Positions 12,112 to 24,483 of a stretch of DNA of 64,000 nucleotides are shown piece by piece; position 1 is the first letter of the stretch; each line of letters begins with the position of its first letter. Source of the stretch: Blastomyces gilchristii SLH14081 (taxonomy: Eukaryota > Ascomycota > Eurotiomycetes > Onygenales > Ajellomycetaceae); assembly GCF_000003855.2 (NCBI RefSeq), contig NW_003101681.1:1-64000 (forward strand). Reading direction: 5' to 3'. A model generated the notes under the pieces. That model was not told the origin of the DNA. It saw nothing but the letters and a program-made list of their open reading frames with translations, and did no database searches. Position numbers and translations under genes: made by a program.

Positions 12112-13641
12112 AACCGCTCCACCACAAACTCACTTGATTTTTCAAATAAGAACCCCCTGATAGATCCATCAAAAAGCCCTCAATCATATGAGCATTTTGA
12201 CCCCATCGCCGACCGCATACCCCGTGTGGTGGTGGAGTTATCCAGCCAAACATGAACCAGACGTTGTTCGAAACTCCTGTGTGGGATTATCCCCCGTTCA
12301 CCCCTACCACACCACAACCCCAGGCCAAATTGCCATACAAATTGTAAGGTGAAGAGACCTAGCCATATGCACCAATCTTCTTGATTTTGAAAGATCCTTG
12401 ATCTGTAATTGTGAAGATATCTGAGGAGTGATCTCTGCGAAAACCCTGTTCATCTTTGATGTTCCAAAACATCAACACCAAGTCCCACCCTTGTACCGCC
12501 CTTCTCAATCTGGCCCATCCCCGGCAGGAAAACACAAAAAGATACCTCAGTAACAGCATTCAATACATAATCAGTGAATAATGAGTCAACAGCACATCAA
12601 CAACTATAAAATCAGTATATTTCAAGATCTGACTAAGTCTTTGATCACTGCACAGTGAGATATATTAAATCTAGTTTTAATATCACAATATTCAATAGAT
12701 TCTGTAAGAGATTGAGAACAGCAATACTTGATTTCTATTGAATTTGAGACTTAACTCTATATTAATATAATCATTGACAAAGTCTTCTATTTTGAGATAT
12801 AAATAACCAGTTTCTCTACATCCTGCTGACAATACTTATATTATTATATAGAAACAGACTTATATTCTCTATAATATCAAGACTCTAAAGAGAGAAAGTC
12901 TTGATAGAGAGTATACAGTAGTATATATTCTAGCAGTTTCTATCTCATTCTTCTGCAGCAGTTAATGCAAAAAAAAAAAAGATCTTAGAAATAGCTTTTT
13001 ACTTCTCTTGAAAAAGTAAGATGTTTTTCTCTGAATTTTAGACAATATTCTTACAAAGAATTAAAAACAGAGTTATTTTCTGTTATAATTTCACATTCTT
13101 TTAAGTAAGAATTACTTTTTCAGTGACTGAAGAGCTTTCATTAATACTTAATTCTTTTTTACACTCTTTATTAACTGATTTAAGTTGCACACTTGTTGTG
13201 TGAGAAGAATTGAATGATTTAGAATAAAATTAAATAGTTTTAATCAATTTCTCTGTAAAAAATTGATTTATTTTTTATCAGTTTTTCTCTCAAAAACTGT
13301 CATATTATCTGATTTATTATTAATTGATATCATACTGTTTCTCACTCTATTGCAAGAAAGAGATTGTAAAGATTTTATTGATTTATCTTAAAAATCAATT
13401 TTAGTTTATTAGATTCTCTTTAAAAATCTAACCTAAGTACTGAACTAGTGTGAAAAAAAATCAGATATTTTATACATAAAAGTCTTTTATTCTTCTTCTA
13501 AAATAGTCTGACCAACTTTTCAATTGAAAACAGACTTAAAAATCTCTTAATTGAAACAGTCTGACTAACTTTTCAATTTAAAAGAGTTCAACAAATCTCT
13601 CAATTGAAACAGTCTGATCAACTTTTCATTGAGTGAGAATA
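12112..13641 (+). promoter_or_regulatory. LINE C 5' UTR, one monomer
   Basis: The first 450 bases are the most GC-rich LINE sequence in the window and keep many CC and CG sites (for example near 12200-12330). Only one copy of the 5' monomer is present. The minus-strand open frame at 12359-12559 comes from this composition and is not a gene. Near 13500-13630 the motif CAATTGAAACAGTCTGA repeats with about 60-bp spacing just before ORF1. Confidence 0.65.
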
Positions 13642-15394
13642 ATGAGTTCAAAAATACACTCAGTTAATGTGAAAAAAGATGCTTTCTCAAATACTATTTC
13701 TGAGATTGAAATTCTGAAGAGAAGAAAGAAAGAAGAAATAGAGAAACAACAAGTTCTTAAAATGCATAAACTTGAAAAAGTAAGTATGATTCTTGAAAAG
13801 CAGTGTCTGAATAAGATAAATGAAGAAGTTCTCTTAATTCTTCATGCTTAGACTATACAACTACAGAAGATGATCAAGTTCAAACTTGAAATTTCAAACA
13901 CAGTTCAAAAAACATTGAAAATTTCTAGTATAATCACTGACTCTTCACTTTACTATTCTTCTTTTTCTACTTCTTCTTCTTCTTCTTCAAATCAGAAGAA
14001 AACATATACTCAAGCAGCTGAATCTGCTGTCTCTAAATCTGCTATCTCAAAATCAGCTCAAAATCCTGAGAAAACTGAGAACAATACTGCTCATACTTCT
14101 ATTCATAAAAAAGTGAAAAAAAAATGTAAAAAGAGAAAAACTTTCAAATCTTCAGAAATAGAAGACTTATTCTCAAAGTCTCAAATTCAGACATCTTACA
14201 GAGAAACAAGCTAAACTTAAATCTCATTTTAGGAATCAGAAATGAAATTAATCAGTAGTTCTTTTTCTCAGTTAATAACTGATATTGAAGTGCAAAAACT
14301 AGTATAGCTTCATTGAGTCATTCTTCTTTAGAAACTCAATCATTCTGACTACAATGTCTGAATTCAGTGCAGAATTTCTTATTCAGAATAAGAATCTCTG
14401 AAAATCAGTAGTAGAATCTTTGTTAAATACAATAATTCTATCTAAAAGAGATGAAAAGTGAGATAAATTTATTCTTTATAATATTTCAGTTGAAATTTTT
14501 GACTGTGAAGAAGAAATACTACTTCTTAAAAATGAATTAGAAGAATATAACTCTATTCAACTGAGAAAAGAGTCTATATAACTAATTGTTAAANNNNNNN
14601 NNNNNNNNNNNNNNNNNNNNNNNNNNNNNNNNNNNNNNNNNNNNNNNNNNNNNNNNNNNNNNNNNNNNNNNNNNNNNNNNNNNNNNNNNNNNNTTCGAAG
14701 ATATAACTCTATTCAACTGAGAAAAGAGTCTATATAACTAAATTTAATTGAGTTCAGACAAAGTAGAAGAAATGCCTCTGTTCTAGTATATATAAAGATA
14801 CTTGAACAATTAAAGATCTCTGAAGTAAGAGTAGCAGATTTGAAAATGAGAGTTCATAAATACAAAGACTCAAGAATGAATCTCAAAGCTCAAACACAGT
14901 GTTCAAAGTGTTAAAGATATGAACACTTTACAATCTCTTATTTTAGAGACTCAAAATATGCATTCTGTGCTAGAGATTACAAAACTAGTGAGTATAAATG
15001 TGAAACTTGCTTAAAAATAGATGAAATATATTAGTACACTTTGCTTAAATGCTCTAATTGCAAAGAAAAACATGCATCTAGCTTAAAAGAATATATGTTT
15101 ACTTCAAGAACTCAAAAGAACTGAAGAAAAGATGAAGCTCAAAGTCAATCTATAACTGAAGATAGTCAAGCCAGTAAATCTACAACTGTAAGCTTAAAAA
15201 GAAGAAACTCTTAACTATCTAATGCTTCAAACTTCAATTCTTCAGCTTAATGTAAACAGAATTTGAATTCTCAAACTTCTGTTAAGATTAGAGAATTGAG
15301 AAATGACTCTGATGATAAACTAGATATAATGTAAGTAGTTGAGATTTCTGCTTTTCAAAATAGCTATAATCTACTATCTGATAATAGTGATTAG
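13642..15394 (+). pseudogene. LINE C ORF1 (zinc-knuckle RNA-binding protein), degraded
   Basis: The start is the ATG at 13642 (MSSKIHSVNV), equal to copy B. Two long open pieces remain: 13642-13851, Lys/Glu-rich and probably coiled coil, and 13870-14214, with a poly-Ser run and a basic KKVKKKCKKRK stretch. Cys-rich knuckles follow at about 14900-15090. The 100-N gap at 14594-14693 falls in the middle. The gap flanks repeat the same 40 bases, so the real ORF is shorter than its coordinates suggest. The stop at 15392-15394 matches copy B. Confidence 0.83.
14594..14693. other. Assembly gap of 100 N
   Basis: Exactly 100 N, a common placeholder for a gap of unknown size. The 38-base stretch starting ATAACTCTATTCAACTGAG lies just left of the gap and again just right of it, but is present only once at the same place in LINE B (about 8267-8304). 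The two contig ends therefore probably overlap and the gap should be closed by merging. Confidence 0.9.
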
Positions 15395-15423
15395 ATTCTA
15401 CTCTATCTCTACTCTCTTTTAGT

Positions 15424-18400
15424 ATGAATATACAACAAAAATAACAAAAAAAGTTTAAAACTCTTCAAAAATCACATTTATTCAAAATAATGTGAATAGA
15501 AACTCAAATTGTATTTATTCTTATCTTTAAATTATATTTGAATAAAAAGTTGATTTTATACTGCTTCAGAAACTGAATTTTGATGCTGAGTAAAAATATA
15601 TCATTTCTTATTCAAGCTACTGCTGCTTTCTATCTCAAAAGTCTGAGATAAAGTAAAGAGTAGTGATCTATGAAAGAAAAAGATTCAGATATTAATTTAA
15701 TCTAAGATTTGATATCATGTCTGACTCTGATATTCTGTTGAGTGATATTATAGATAAAGAGAATGAGTTTGATACTATACAGCTTATAAATATCTATAAT
15801 GAAAAGTCATTGAAGAAAAATAACAATATCTGAACAATTAATAGAGAATTTCTGAACATAAGTTTATTAAGAAACTCTATAATTATAGGAGATTTCAATG
15901 CACATCATTTCTGATGAAATTCAGAATGTAAAAGAGTAGTAAGAGCAGATAATCTGATTAAATGAATCTTTGAGCATTCAATAGATTTAGTTAACAAGTG
16001 TGATCAATAAACATTCTTTAGAAAAGATATGAAACAGAAATCTATTATAGATCTAATTTTCATATTATAAAATTTAATTAAAAAAAAGACTTGTAAACTG
16101 ATTTATTAATTTAAATAAGACATCAGTATCAGATTATGAGATTATTCAATTTAATATTAAACTGAGTGAAAAATAAATAAGTGAAAATTCTCTTCTCTCT
16201 AATCAGTTTAACTTTGAAAAAGCTGATTGAAAAGCAGTTGAAGAAAACATAAAACTGTTAAAATCTGAAAGACAGAGTGAGCTATATTGAAATTCTGGTC
16301 AAGATATCTCAAATGAAATGCTTAAGAATAGAGTGAAGCTCATTACATCTATTATTCTAACAAGTATTACAGATAATATTTCAAAGAGAAAGTCTTCTGA
16401 GTATTTAAAACCTTGATAAAATAAGAATATTATATCTAAAAGAAAATAATTAGCTACTGCTAGAAGAGATTGAAAGAATAATATAATTTCTAATAAAGAG
16501 TTTAAAGCTGTCAGAAATGAATATTTTTCAGATATTAAAAGAGCTAAAACAGACTGCTGAAATAAATTTCTTGAAGAAGTATAAGAAAAGGAAGTTTTTA
16601 AAGCTTTTATCTATACTAAAACAAGAAGTGTAGCAAAACTTTCAGCCTTAGAATATAAGTTTCAGAATGAATTATATACAGTAAACTCTTTTGAGAAAAA
16701 ACATCAAGCTTTTATAAGAACTCTCTTTCAAAACTTATCAGATTCAGATTCAGAGAAAGAGAATATATCACTTCTCAACTATACTGATGAAAATGACTAG
16801 GAATAACCTGGTCTTACATAAGATGAATTAGAGTCAGCTATCTTCTCAAGTTCAGTTAAAACTGCTGCAGGACCTGATTAAATTAATTACTTAATTATTC
16901 AAAATACATACTTCTACTTAAAGAATGAATATTTTGAGCTCTTTTTTAATCTCTTGAAAAATGAATATTATTCTGAATACTGAAGAGAAGTTACTGAGGT
17001 AATTCTTATAAAATCTAATAGAAAAACTTTAATTTCTAAGTTATATAGAGCAATATCTCTATTGAACTGTCTAGAAAAGGTTTTAGAAAAGATCATAGCT
17101 ACTTAACTATCTTTTATAAGCTCTATTAGTAATTCTCTTTTATTCAGTAAATAAATGAGAGATAGAAAATAATATTCTACAATTGACACTGTTCTCTCAG
17201 TTGTTCATAATATTTAAATAACAAAGTATAAAGATCTGATCTCAACTGCAGTTTTTATTGATATAAAAGAAGTATTTAATCATGTTTTAAAGTTAAAGTT
17301 AATTCAGACTTTGAAGATGATAAAACTGTCACTTTCTCTAATAAAATGAGTTAACTGTTTTATATCTAAAAGAATCATACAACTTTTCTTTGATGGAATA
17401 AAATAAGATAAGACTGAGATAAAAATAGAAGTACTGTCAGAATCTCTAATCTCACTCATTTTATTTGCAATATATCTATTCAAAAATTGAAATATAATAA
17501 TAGTGTAATTTCTGAGTTATGTGAATGATATTGATCTAGTCTCCAGCTCAAAAACTATCAAAGAGAATTTGAAAGTTATTGAAAAAGCTGCAAAGGAAAT
17601 CTTTGTTAGACTAGATATCAATTAAATTCAATTTAATATGAATAAAACTGACTTAATTCATTTCTTTTCTAGATTCAATGAGAAAGAACTATCTCTAACT
17701 GTTTTAAATAGAGAGATTAAACTCAGTGTAAATATCAAATGATTAGAAGTATGATTAAACTCCAAGTTGAATTTTAAATATCACATTCAACAAAGAACTA
17801 TCAAGACAGAAAGACTACTGAATAACATAATCAGACTATTAAATACAGAGAGAGGTCTATTCTTCCAGGCTATGAGACAGTTATATATAGTCTGTAATAT
17901 CTCAGTAGCTGATTATGAAGTTTAAGTTTGATGAAATAATCAAGAGAATTTCACTGAACTCTTTCAAAGTCTGTAAAACAGAGCTTTGAGAAGAATTCTG
18001 AGAGCATTTAAATCATCTTCTATTAAAGTAATGAAAATTGAAGCTTCAATTCTCTCTTCTACTATTAGATTTGAAAAGACCTGTCTAAACTATACACTGA
18101 GAGTTATAAAGATGAGCTCAAATCATATAATCAGAGAAAGAGTTTCTTCTTCATTTTCATTAATTAACTCTGAAAAGAAACTGAATTGAAACAGATTTCT
18201 TGATTGAAATGAAAATAATTCTTCAAAGAAAATGTCTTCTCAACTGTACAGACTATACTCACTGATTAAAAATCAATTTTCTTCTTTAAATGTTAAAAAA
18301 GTTGATCATGAGAAGATATCTCTCTGAAGAAAAAAGCTTGAATCTCTTATAGACTTACAAATAAGTGAACTATCTAAGAAGAAAGAATATGAACAGTATT

Positions 18401-19371
18401 TGAAGAGAATTTCTACAATCAATATAGAAGATTCTATTCTGATTTATTCAGATCACTTCAAAAATGAGAATTTGAATAGATTAGACACAGACATGGCTTA
18501 TACTGAAGATAATATCAATTTTATCTCAGATTTCTGAAATTTAGACTGTGAATCTGAAGTCTTTGATGCTGAACTATTTACAATAGTAAAAGCTTTCAAA
18601 CTCATTGAAATAAAATCTCATAAAAGAGAAAATAGTTTGAAAGAGATATGAATATTTACTGATAGTCAAGCTGCTTTAAAAAGACTTAGAAATAGTCAGA
18701 TTCATAATGATCAAATAAATCTTAAACTAATCTTAAACTTTGTTTTGAAAATTCAAAAGAGAAGGATATCAAAACTGATAATTTGTCTATACTAAGTTCC
18801 TACTCATATGAATATTCATGACAATGAATTGACTGATTCAGCTGTAAAAAAGAGTTCAGAATTAAGCAGATCTATTCAAAAAATTATGTTCTGATCTTTT
18901 ATAAAGAGAAAAATAAAAGAATCTTGTTTAGATAAGTGAAATGAAAGCTGGCAGAAACAAAAGAAGAGTATACATTATTCAAGATTTGAAATAAAACCCA
19001 AGTGAAAATCTTGTTTAATTAAATGTAGAAAGAAAATATTCTCATCTATAATACAGCTGAAACTAGAATATGACTACTTTGAATCTTATATACAAAGATT
19101 TGATGATAGATTTGATTCAATAGAATGCTCATTCTGCAATGCAAATGAGAATTCTAAGTATATTGTAATGCACTGTGTATTATACAATAATCTCAGAGTC
19201 AGATTGAAAGAGAAGTATAATCTAAATCAATTAAATATGAGATTCTTATTTTCAACTGAGACAGAAATTAAATACTTAATAGACTTTCTATCAGAAACTC
19301 AAGCAGCTACAAGAAAATGACTAAATTCAGAAATATCTGAATATGAAGAGGAGGAAATCAATCAGATATAG
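15424..19371 (+). pseudogene. LINE C ORF2 (endonuclease, reverse transcriptase, RNase H, zinc finger), degraded
   Basis: Full domain order is visible. The endonuclease carries IGDFNAHH at about 15883-15908. The reverse transcriptase spans about 16800-17800, with FFDG.K and then YVND at 17518-17529, the first catalytic Asp being Asn. A linker includes the open piece 17986-18189. RNase H at about 18437-18870 has IYSD, FDAELF and WIFTDSQAALKRL, carrying its Asp and Glu. The terminal zinc finger at about 19129-19175 has CSFCN and HC. RNase H removes RNA from the RNA/DNA hybrid during second-strand synthesis. The stop is the TAG at 19369-19371. Scattered TGA codons sit at Trp positions and TAA at Gln positions. 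Confidence 0.9.
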
Positions 19372-19744
19372 TCTATTAAAACAGCTATATACTATCTTTT
19401 AATAATTTGTTTTGTTACAGTCTCTCTTTACTTTATCTTTTTTTTTTAATTCCTTTCTATCTATCTATTTAATGTATCTATCTTTAAGACTGTGTTCTCT
19501 TTTCTTTCGTCATGATATTGTCAAATGATTTCAAAGTATCAGAAGATGTTAAAATACTGGAATTTGTAAACAGTTTTTGTATTCTGGGCTGAAATTTTCT
19601 GATTGTGCATATCTGAAATTGATGAATGTATAATAGTTAACTTTACAGATATAGGAAAAACTCTGAGAACTAAAAGTACTCAGATAGATGTCATAGTCTC
19701 TGACTGCATACATCTATAATTGAAGAATAATAATAATAATAATA
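19372..19744 (+). other. LINE C 3' UTR with (TAA)n tail
   Basis: The 3' UTR is shared with LINE A (reverse complement of about 265-630). It ends in GAATAATAATAATAATAAT, a short TAA repeat instead of poly(A). The last non-repeat bases, TGCATACATCTATAATTGAAG, resemble the end of the SINE at 49553-49883, which may reflect recognition by the same reverse transcriptase. Confidence 0.8.
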
Positions 19745-22580
19745 TTATCAGTTTCAGAGTGATAGACAGTTGACAAACAGTGTGAAATCTTGAGAACTTG
19801 ACAGATTCTTATTCAGAGAGTACTTATAAATTGACACCTTCAATCTGATACTATAGATCTCAGTAATTCATACATCTGATAGAATTAGCTCTGTAGAAAA
19901 GCTTCAGTGACTTATTCAGTATTTATCTTATTACAAGATTTCAATATTGTACTCTTGCTCAATCAGTTCATAATGATCAGAATGTTTCTATAACTCTTAC
20001 TCTCAGAGACATTAACAGCAAAGTCAATTATCATATCTTATCAGATTCTATCAGAAATATTAAGTCATTTTAGCATGTCTTTTCTACAATCTCTTCATAA
20101 GATGATGAAAGAACAATAGTTGCAGTTTCAGATAAAGTGTCTAATACTGTTTAATATCTCAGATCAATAGAATTCTTAAGAGATTATTTAATACAGTTAT
20201 TCACAGTCTGAATAACTGATCATGTATAAATTATATATCTCTTGCATTATTCATGTGTATAAGAGTTCAGAGTGAGAGACTCAGCATTATTCACAGAATC
20301 ATAGAGTATTATTATTGTTGATTAATTATTCTAAGATGTTGATTCTTATATGTAGTTCTGAGAGAAATCAGAGTGCTTTTTATTATACTACTTCAGTGAG
20401 TATTTAAAGAAGTTTATCAATTTGAGCTGCTGTATATCATAGTTCATCTAATATAGATTTAGAAGAAGTTGAGATATCAGTGACAGTTCTAATTGAAGAA
20501 GTATATATAATGTCATGAGCTGTTTCATCTTGATCAATCAATATCTTTGAATCTAAGAGCTGATATTCTCAGTTCATTCAATAAGTGTCTGTTACATTGA
20601 AAGATATATTTTACTCTCATTGTGAGAGAGCATCTGTTATCAAGTTCTAACTGTCAGAACAGTAGTGTATGGTAAAATGAAAGCGGCTTAAGAACTCAGA
20701 TTATCACATCTGTCATTCAGTGAGTTTACAGATAGTAGTAAAGTACTTAAGATTCTTATGATCTGTAATTATCTCAAATTCAGAGACACTTCAGAGTTCA
20801 GAGTTTCATTCTTTTAGACAGTGTATAATTATAAGAAGTTTCTTATCATAGATCTCATAATTGTATTCAGTGAGACTCAGTTGCTTAGACATGAAGATAT
20901 ATAATTATAAGACATCTTTATTATCATATTACAATATAGCTTCTTCTGTGATATAGTCAGAGAAATTAGCTTCAATAACTATCTTATAATCAGAATTGAA
21001 TATTATCAGCAGAGAGATATTAATGAATATCTTCTTCATTTATATAAATGCAGCTTCAGTATTTACTGATCATTGAAATACTGAGTCTTTCTTAGTGAGT
21101 TTTATAAGTGATCTCATAATATCTGAGAAGTTTCATATAAATCACTGATAGAAGTGAGTGAATTCAATGAAGCTTTGTATATCTTTCACAGTGTATGAGA
21201 TCTCTTATTCAAGAATAGCAGAGATCTTTTGAGAAGTCATTCAAATTTTCTTATCAGCTTCTATGATGAAGTCTAGATATTTTGTACTTTTAATCTTAAA
21301 ATCATACTTGTCTATGTCTATCAGTAGTTCTGCATTCTGTAGTTATTATAATATCTTTTGTACATATTCTTGATATTCTTTCTTGAACTCATCAGTGAAG
21401 ATGAGAATGTTATCAAGATATATAGATATGAATTTATCAAGAAAATCTCAGAGTGCTTAGTTAATATACTTCTGAAATATACTGAGAGTATTAGTCAGTT
21501 CAAAGAGTGTCATAACTTATTCAAAGAGATTATATTGTGTTCAGAATGCTGTAAGTCACTCATCTTCTTCAATGATATGAATTCTATGAAATGTAGCAAT
21601 GATATTTAACTTTGTAAATCATTGAGCTTGTTCAATGTAAGCTAGAGTTTCATTGATAAGAGATAAAGAATAACACTTTTTCTTTATTAATCTGTTCAGT
21701 TCTTGATAGTTCATACAGAATTGAAGTTCTTTATCTGATTTCTTTGTAAAGAGAATAGAAGCTGCAGAGAAAGAGTTACTAATATATATGAATTCTTTAT
21801 TCAACAGATTATTAAGTGTCTTTTGAAGAAGAAGAAGTTCGTCTCAGAATATGTTATAAAGAGAGTCTCATGATAATTCAGAGTCTGTATTATTCTTCTT
21901 TTCTAACTTGATGCTGTGATTCACTTCAGAGTCTTGTAAGAGAGATATATTCATAATATTGTCTTGTTGAAAGATATCTAGATTTTCATGATATTATTGA
22001 GAGAGTTTCATACAAGAATCTATTATTATAACACAGAATAACTTTTCTAGAGTCTTTTTAATATTAGTCAGACTGACAGAGTAGATTATCATATAATTCT
22101 ACTGTTAATGATCTTGTCAGCAATTCTGTCAGTGACTTCATTTTTAAAGTACTTTATACACATTAACAGTGATATGTGTCAGGTTCATGATTTTATAAAT
22201 ATCATCTTTGTGAATTCTATCATTATTAGAGAATATTAAGCTTCTATTCTGAGTATTCAGTAAGATGCCTTGTTCAGATAGTCAGACAAGTTCTAATATA
22301 AGATTATAATCAAGATTATCAACTTTATAGACATAGATATCTTCATGTTGATATTCTTTAACATCTATGGTTAGTTTTACTATATAACAGGTGCAAATAT
22401 TCTTTGAATCATTAAATTCTGCAAGAAGTTAGAGTTTTGATAAGAGAATACACTGAAGATTACAACATCTTATAACTGAAGATTTAATCATTGTATAATG
22501 ACATAGATCACTGTCTATTATGACTTTCATATTATATATATTATCTATCACAGTAGATACAAGAATTGCATTCATTGTCA
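19745..22580 (-). pseudogene. G1a pol (protease, reverse transcriptase, RNase H, integrase), degraded
   Basis: The protease lies near 22240-22570 and matches the better preserved open frames of G1c and G1b. The start of the reverse transcriptase is open at 21619-21804 (minus), with ASILFTKKS and FCMNYQELNRL, the classic VDYRxLN block. RNase H follows near 20750-21000 and integrase from about 20700 down. The product would mature particle proteins, copy RNA to DNA and insert it. Most of the frame is interrupted. The plus-strand open stretch at 21358-21609 is the antisense of the reverse transcriptase. Confidence 0.85.
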
Positions 22581-22589
22581 TTTTTTCTT

Positions 22590-23763
22590 CAAATCATTGT
22601 CATCTGATCTCTTCAAGCTCCTGCTTCTAAATTTGAACAGAAGCTAATCTTTTCCCTGTTTTATCAGAGTATTTATATAGATATCTTCTGAATCTTTCTC
22701 TAATGTAATGTAATTGATATGAACTGCCAGTGTTGATCTTTGTTTTGAATAAGAAGATATATAGGCTGATTAACAGTTAAAAGTGATATGTTCTGATCAG
22801 TTACAGTTGATGCACATTTCTCATTGACATCAATCAGTGACTTCTTCAGAGGTGATCTCAGGAACTCAGAAGCCTGTTCAAATGATGAAGACTCTTGCTT
22901 ATGTATAGACATTTAAGTCTACTCAGTTCATAGCATCTGCATCATTATTGTTATTTCTCAGTGCAGATGTATGAGTGACTGAGTTATTCCTCAGTATAGA
23001 TATATAAGTGTAATATCTTCTATCACTGTTCTGTATACTCTTGAGCTTGACGAGACAGTTATTTAATGTTCAGAGTTATATACAGAAATCTTCATAAGTC
23101 TGATCTTCATCTACACTTATGAGAGTCTGTAGAAGTTTAAAAGTTAATGTCTTCTTGAGTATATTAATCTTGATTTAATTCTCTCAAGATTAATCACCTG
23201 CTTCTAAGATCTTGATGTTGAAGTCAGGAATAAATGTTATAAGAGAAGTGTTTCTCTGTTAAGCACTCTATAATCAATCTAATACTTTCTGTTGCATGGC
23301 AGTGTCTCAGAACAGAATATCAAGATATTTAATAATATTATCAGATGTTTGTAACACTGATTCACATGCTTTCATTCATGAATGAAACTTCTGTTTTATG
23401 TGATTCTTCAATCATTCTTTGATATATCAATCTTGATTGATTAATAAACTGATGACATCTTCATCTACACTTAGTTGCAGCATTTTCATCTTCATGATGA
23501 GTAGAGAGTGAGATTGAAAGCCTTAAATATACAGAAGTATCTAAGCATTCTTTCAGCACTTTTATATTTAATTCTGTCAGTATTGAAATTGTCTGTGCAG
23601 AGGTTCCTTGTTGAGATAATTGTTGAATTTCTTCATATTGATGTTGTTGAGTTGCATGCATATTAGTTATTTATTATTATTGTAATTTCAACATTACACA
23701 GAGTCACTGTGACACTGTGTCTATACTCATGTTTGAGAGTTCTCTCATACTATCATTAGACAT
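22590..23763 (-). pseudogene. G1a gag with CCHC zinc knuckle, degraded
   Basis: The start is taken at the ATG complementary to 23761-23763 (MSNDSM), which is also present in G1b. A Gln-rich segment is open at 23461-23661. The nucleocapsid knuckle is at 22773-22814 on the minus strand and reads CINCN, one disrupted codon, then SEH and NC, giving C-x2-C-x4-H-x4-C with all metal ligands kept. Gag forms the virus-like particle and binds RNA. Confidence 0.82.
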
Positions 23764-24091
23764 GTTTATATCAATCATTGAATATGTGATATCTGTGAGA
23801 TCAGAAGAAGTGTAATTATATGAATATCTCATACATCTATAGTATCAGAACTCTCAGATCTTTTACTGATATTCTCTTTGTAAGATCTTATTCTCTTTGT
23901 AAGATATTGTTACAGAGTCAGAGTGATTGATAAGTAAGCTTCTATCTGAGAACTCAGTGTTCACTTAACTGATTGAGACTCAGTGTTTACTTAACTGTTT
24001 AACTGTTTCTCTATTTCTTATACATTGTTACATGTTTGAATATCTCAGTAAGTAATCATTTCTAATAAGGAGATGAAGAACATTTTTCAAC
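23764..24091 (-). other. G1a 5' leader between LTR and gag
   Basis: Non-coding leader of about 330 bases between the 5' LTR and the gag ATG. I do not see a clear primer-binding site starting with TGG next to the LTR; the first bases after the LTR on the minus strand are GTTGAAAAATG. A duplicated TCAGTGTT(C/T)ACTTAACTG phrase lies near 23960-24000. Confidence 0.5.
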
Positions 24092-24369
24092 TGTAAGAGA
24101 TCTACACTGAATAGATTTGTATAATATATAGATCTTATATAACAAAGTGAAAAATGTTAGAGAAGAAAAGAAAGAGAAAGTGTGAGAATCAGTGATCAGA
24201 GTGAATATTTATATGCATACATAACAGTGTACACAGTGAAGCTTCGGGGCGGAAGAATAGGAATTCCGTAGGTTTTCGGCCGAGGATCAGCGACTGAGAA
24301 TCGGAATGATAGGAATCTGTGAAGTGTAATGGAATAGTCTATATAATTGATCGGGCGCAGCCCGCCACA
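24092..24369 (-). repeat. G1a 5' LTR (278 bp)
   Basis: On the minus strand it begins TGTGGCGGGCTGCGCC and ends in the complement of TGTAAGAG, i.e. 5'-TG...CA-3'. The U3 part (24222-24369) is unusually GC-rich for the window. It aligns with the LTRs at 28057-28350, 28840-29152 and 51315-51679. Confidence 0.88.
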
Positions 24370-24483
24370 GCTTCTGTTCAAATTTGCAAGCAGAAGCTTG
24401 AAGAGATCAGATGACAATAATTTGAAGAAAAAATAACAATAAATGCAATTCTTGTATCTACTGTAATTAATAACATTTATAAT

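Larger units (their letters stand above)
12112..19744 (+). mobile_element. LINE copy C (Tad1-like), nearly full length
   Basis: This is the most complete LINE: 5' UTR 12112-13641, ORF1 13642-15394, ORF2 15424-19371, 3' UTR 19372-19726 and a (TAA)n tail at about 19726-19744. It has the same 5' end as copy B. The tail joins directly to gypsy G1a integrase sequence, as expected for insertion into G1a. The matching upstream part of G1a is not found on the 5' side, where LINE B lies instead, so a deletion or rearrangement followed. The whole element is about 7.5 kb once the assembly gap is discounted. Frames are broken by TGA/TAA/TAG. Confidence 0.93.
19745..24369 (-). mobile_element. Gypsy chromovirus G1a, 3'-truncated
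   Basis: This is a Ty3/gypsy LTR retrotransposon on the minus strand. From high coordinate down it has the 5' LTR (24092-24369), leader, gag (ATG at 23763), zinc knuckle, protease, reverse transcriptase, RNase H and integrase. The integrase is cut at about 19745 by LINE C, and the chromodomain and 3' LTR are missing. It forms a head-to-head pair with G1c starting at 24370. Gypsy order (integrase after RNase H) is seen directly. Confidence 0.9.

Noticed and set aside
12359..12559. A Trp/Arg-containing minus-strand frame with unusually normal codon composition.
   Set aside because: It lies in the less mutated LINE 5' UTR and is not kept open in copy B.
13500..13630. A CRISPR-like array from the repeated CAATTGAAACAGTCTGA motif.
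   Set aside because: Only a few imperfect copies without uniform spacers, and the genome is eukaryotic. It is a short tandem repeat in the LINE leader.
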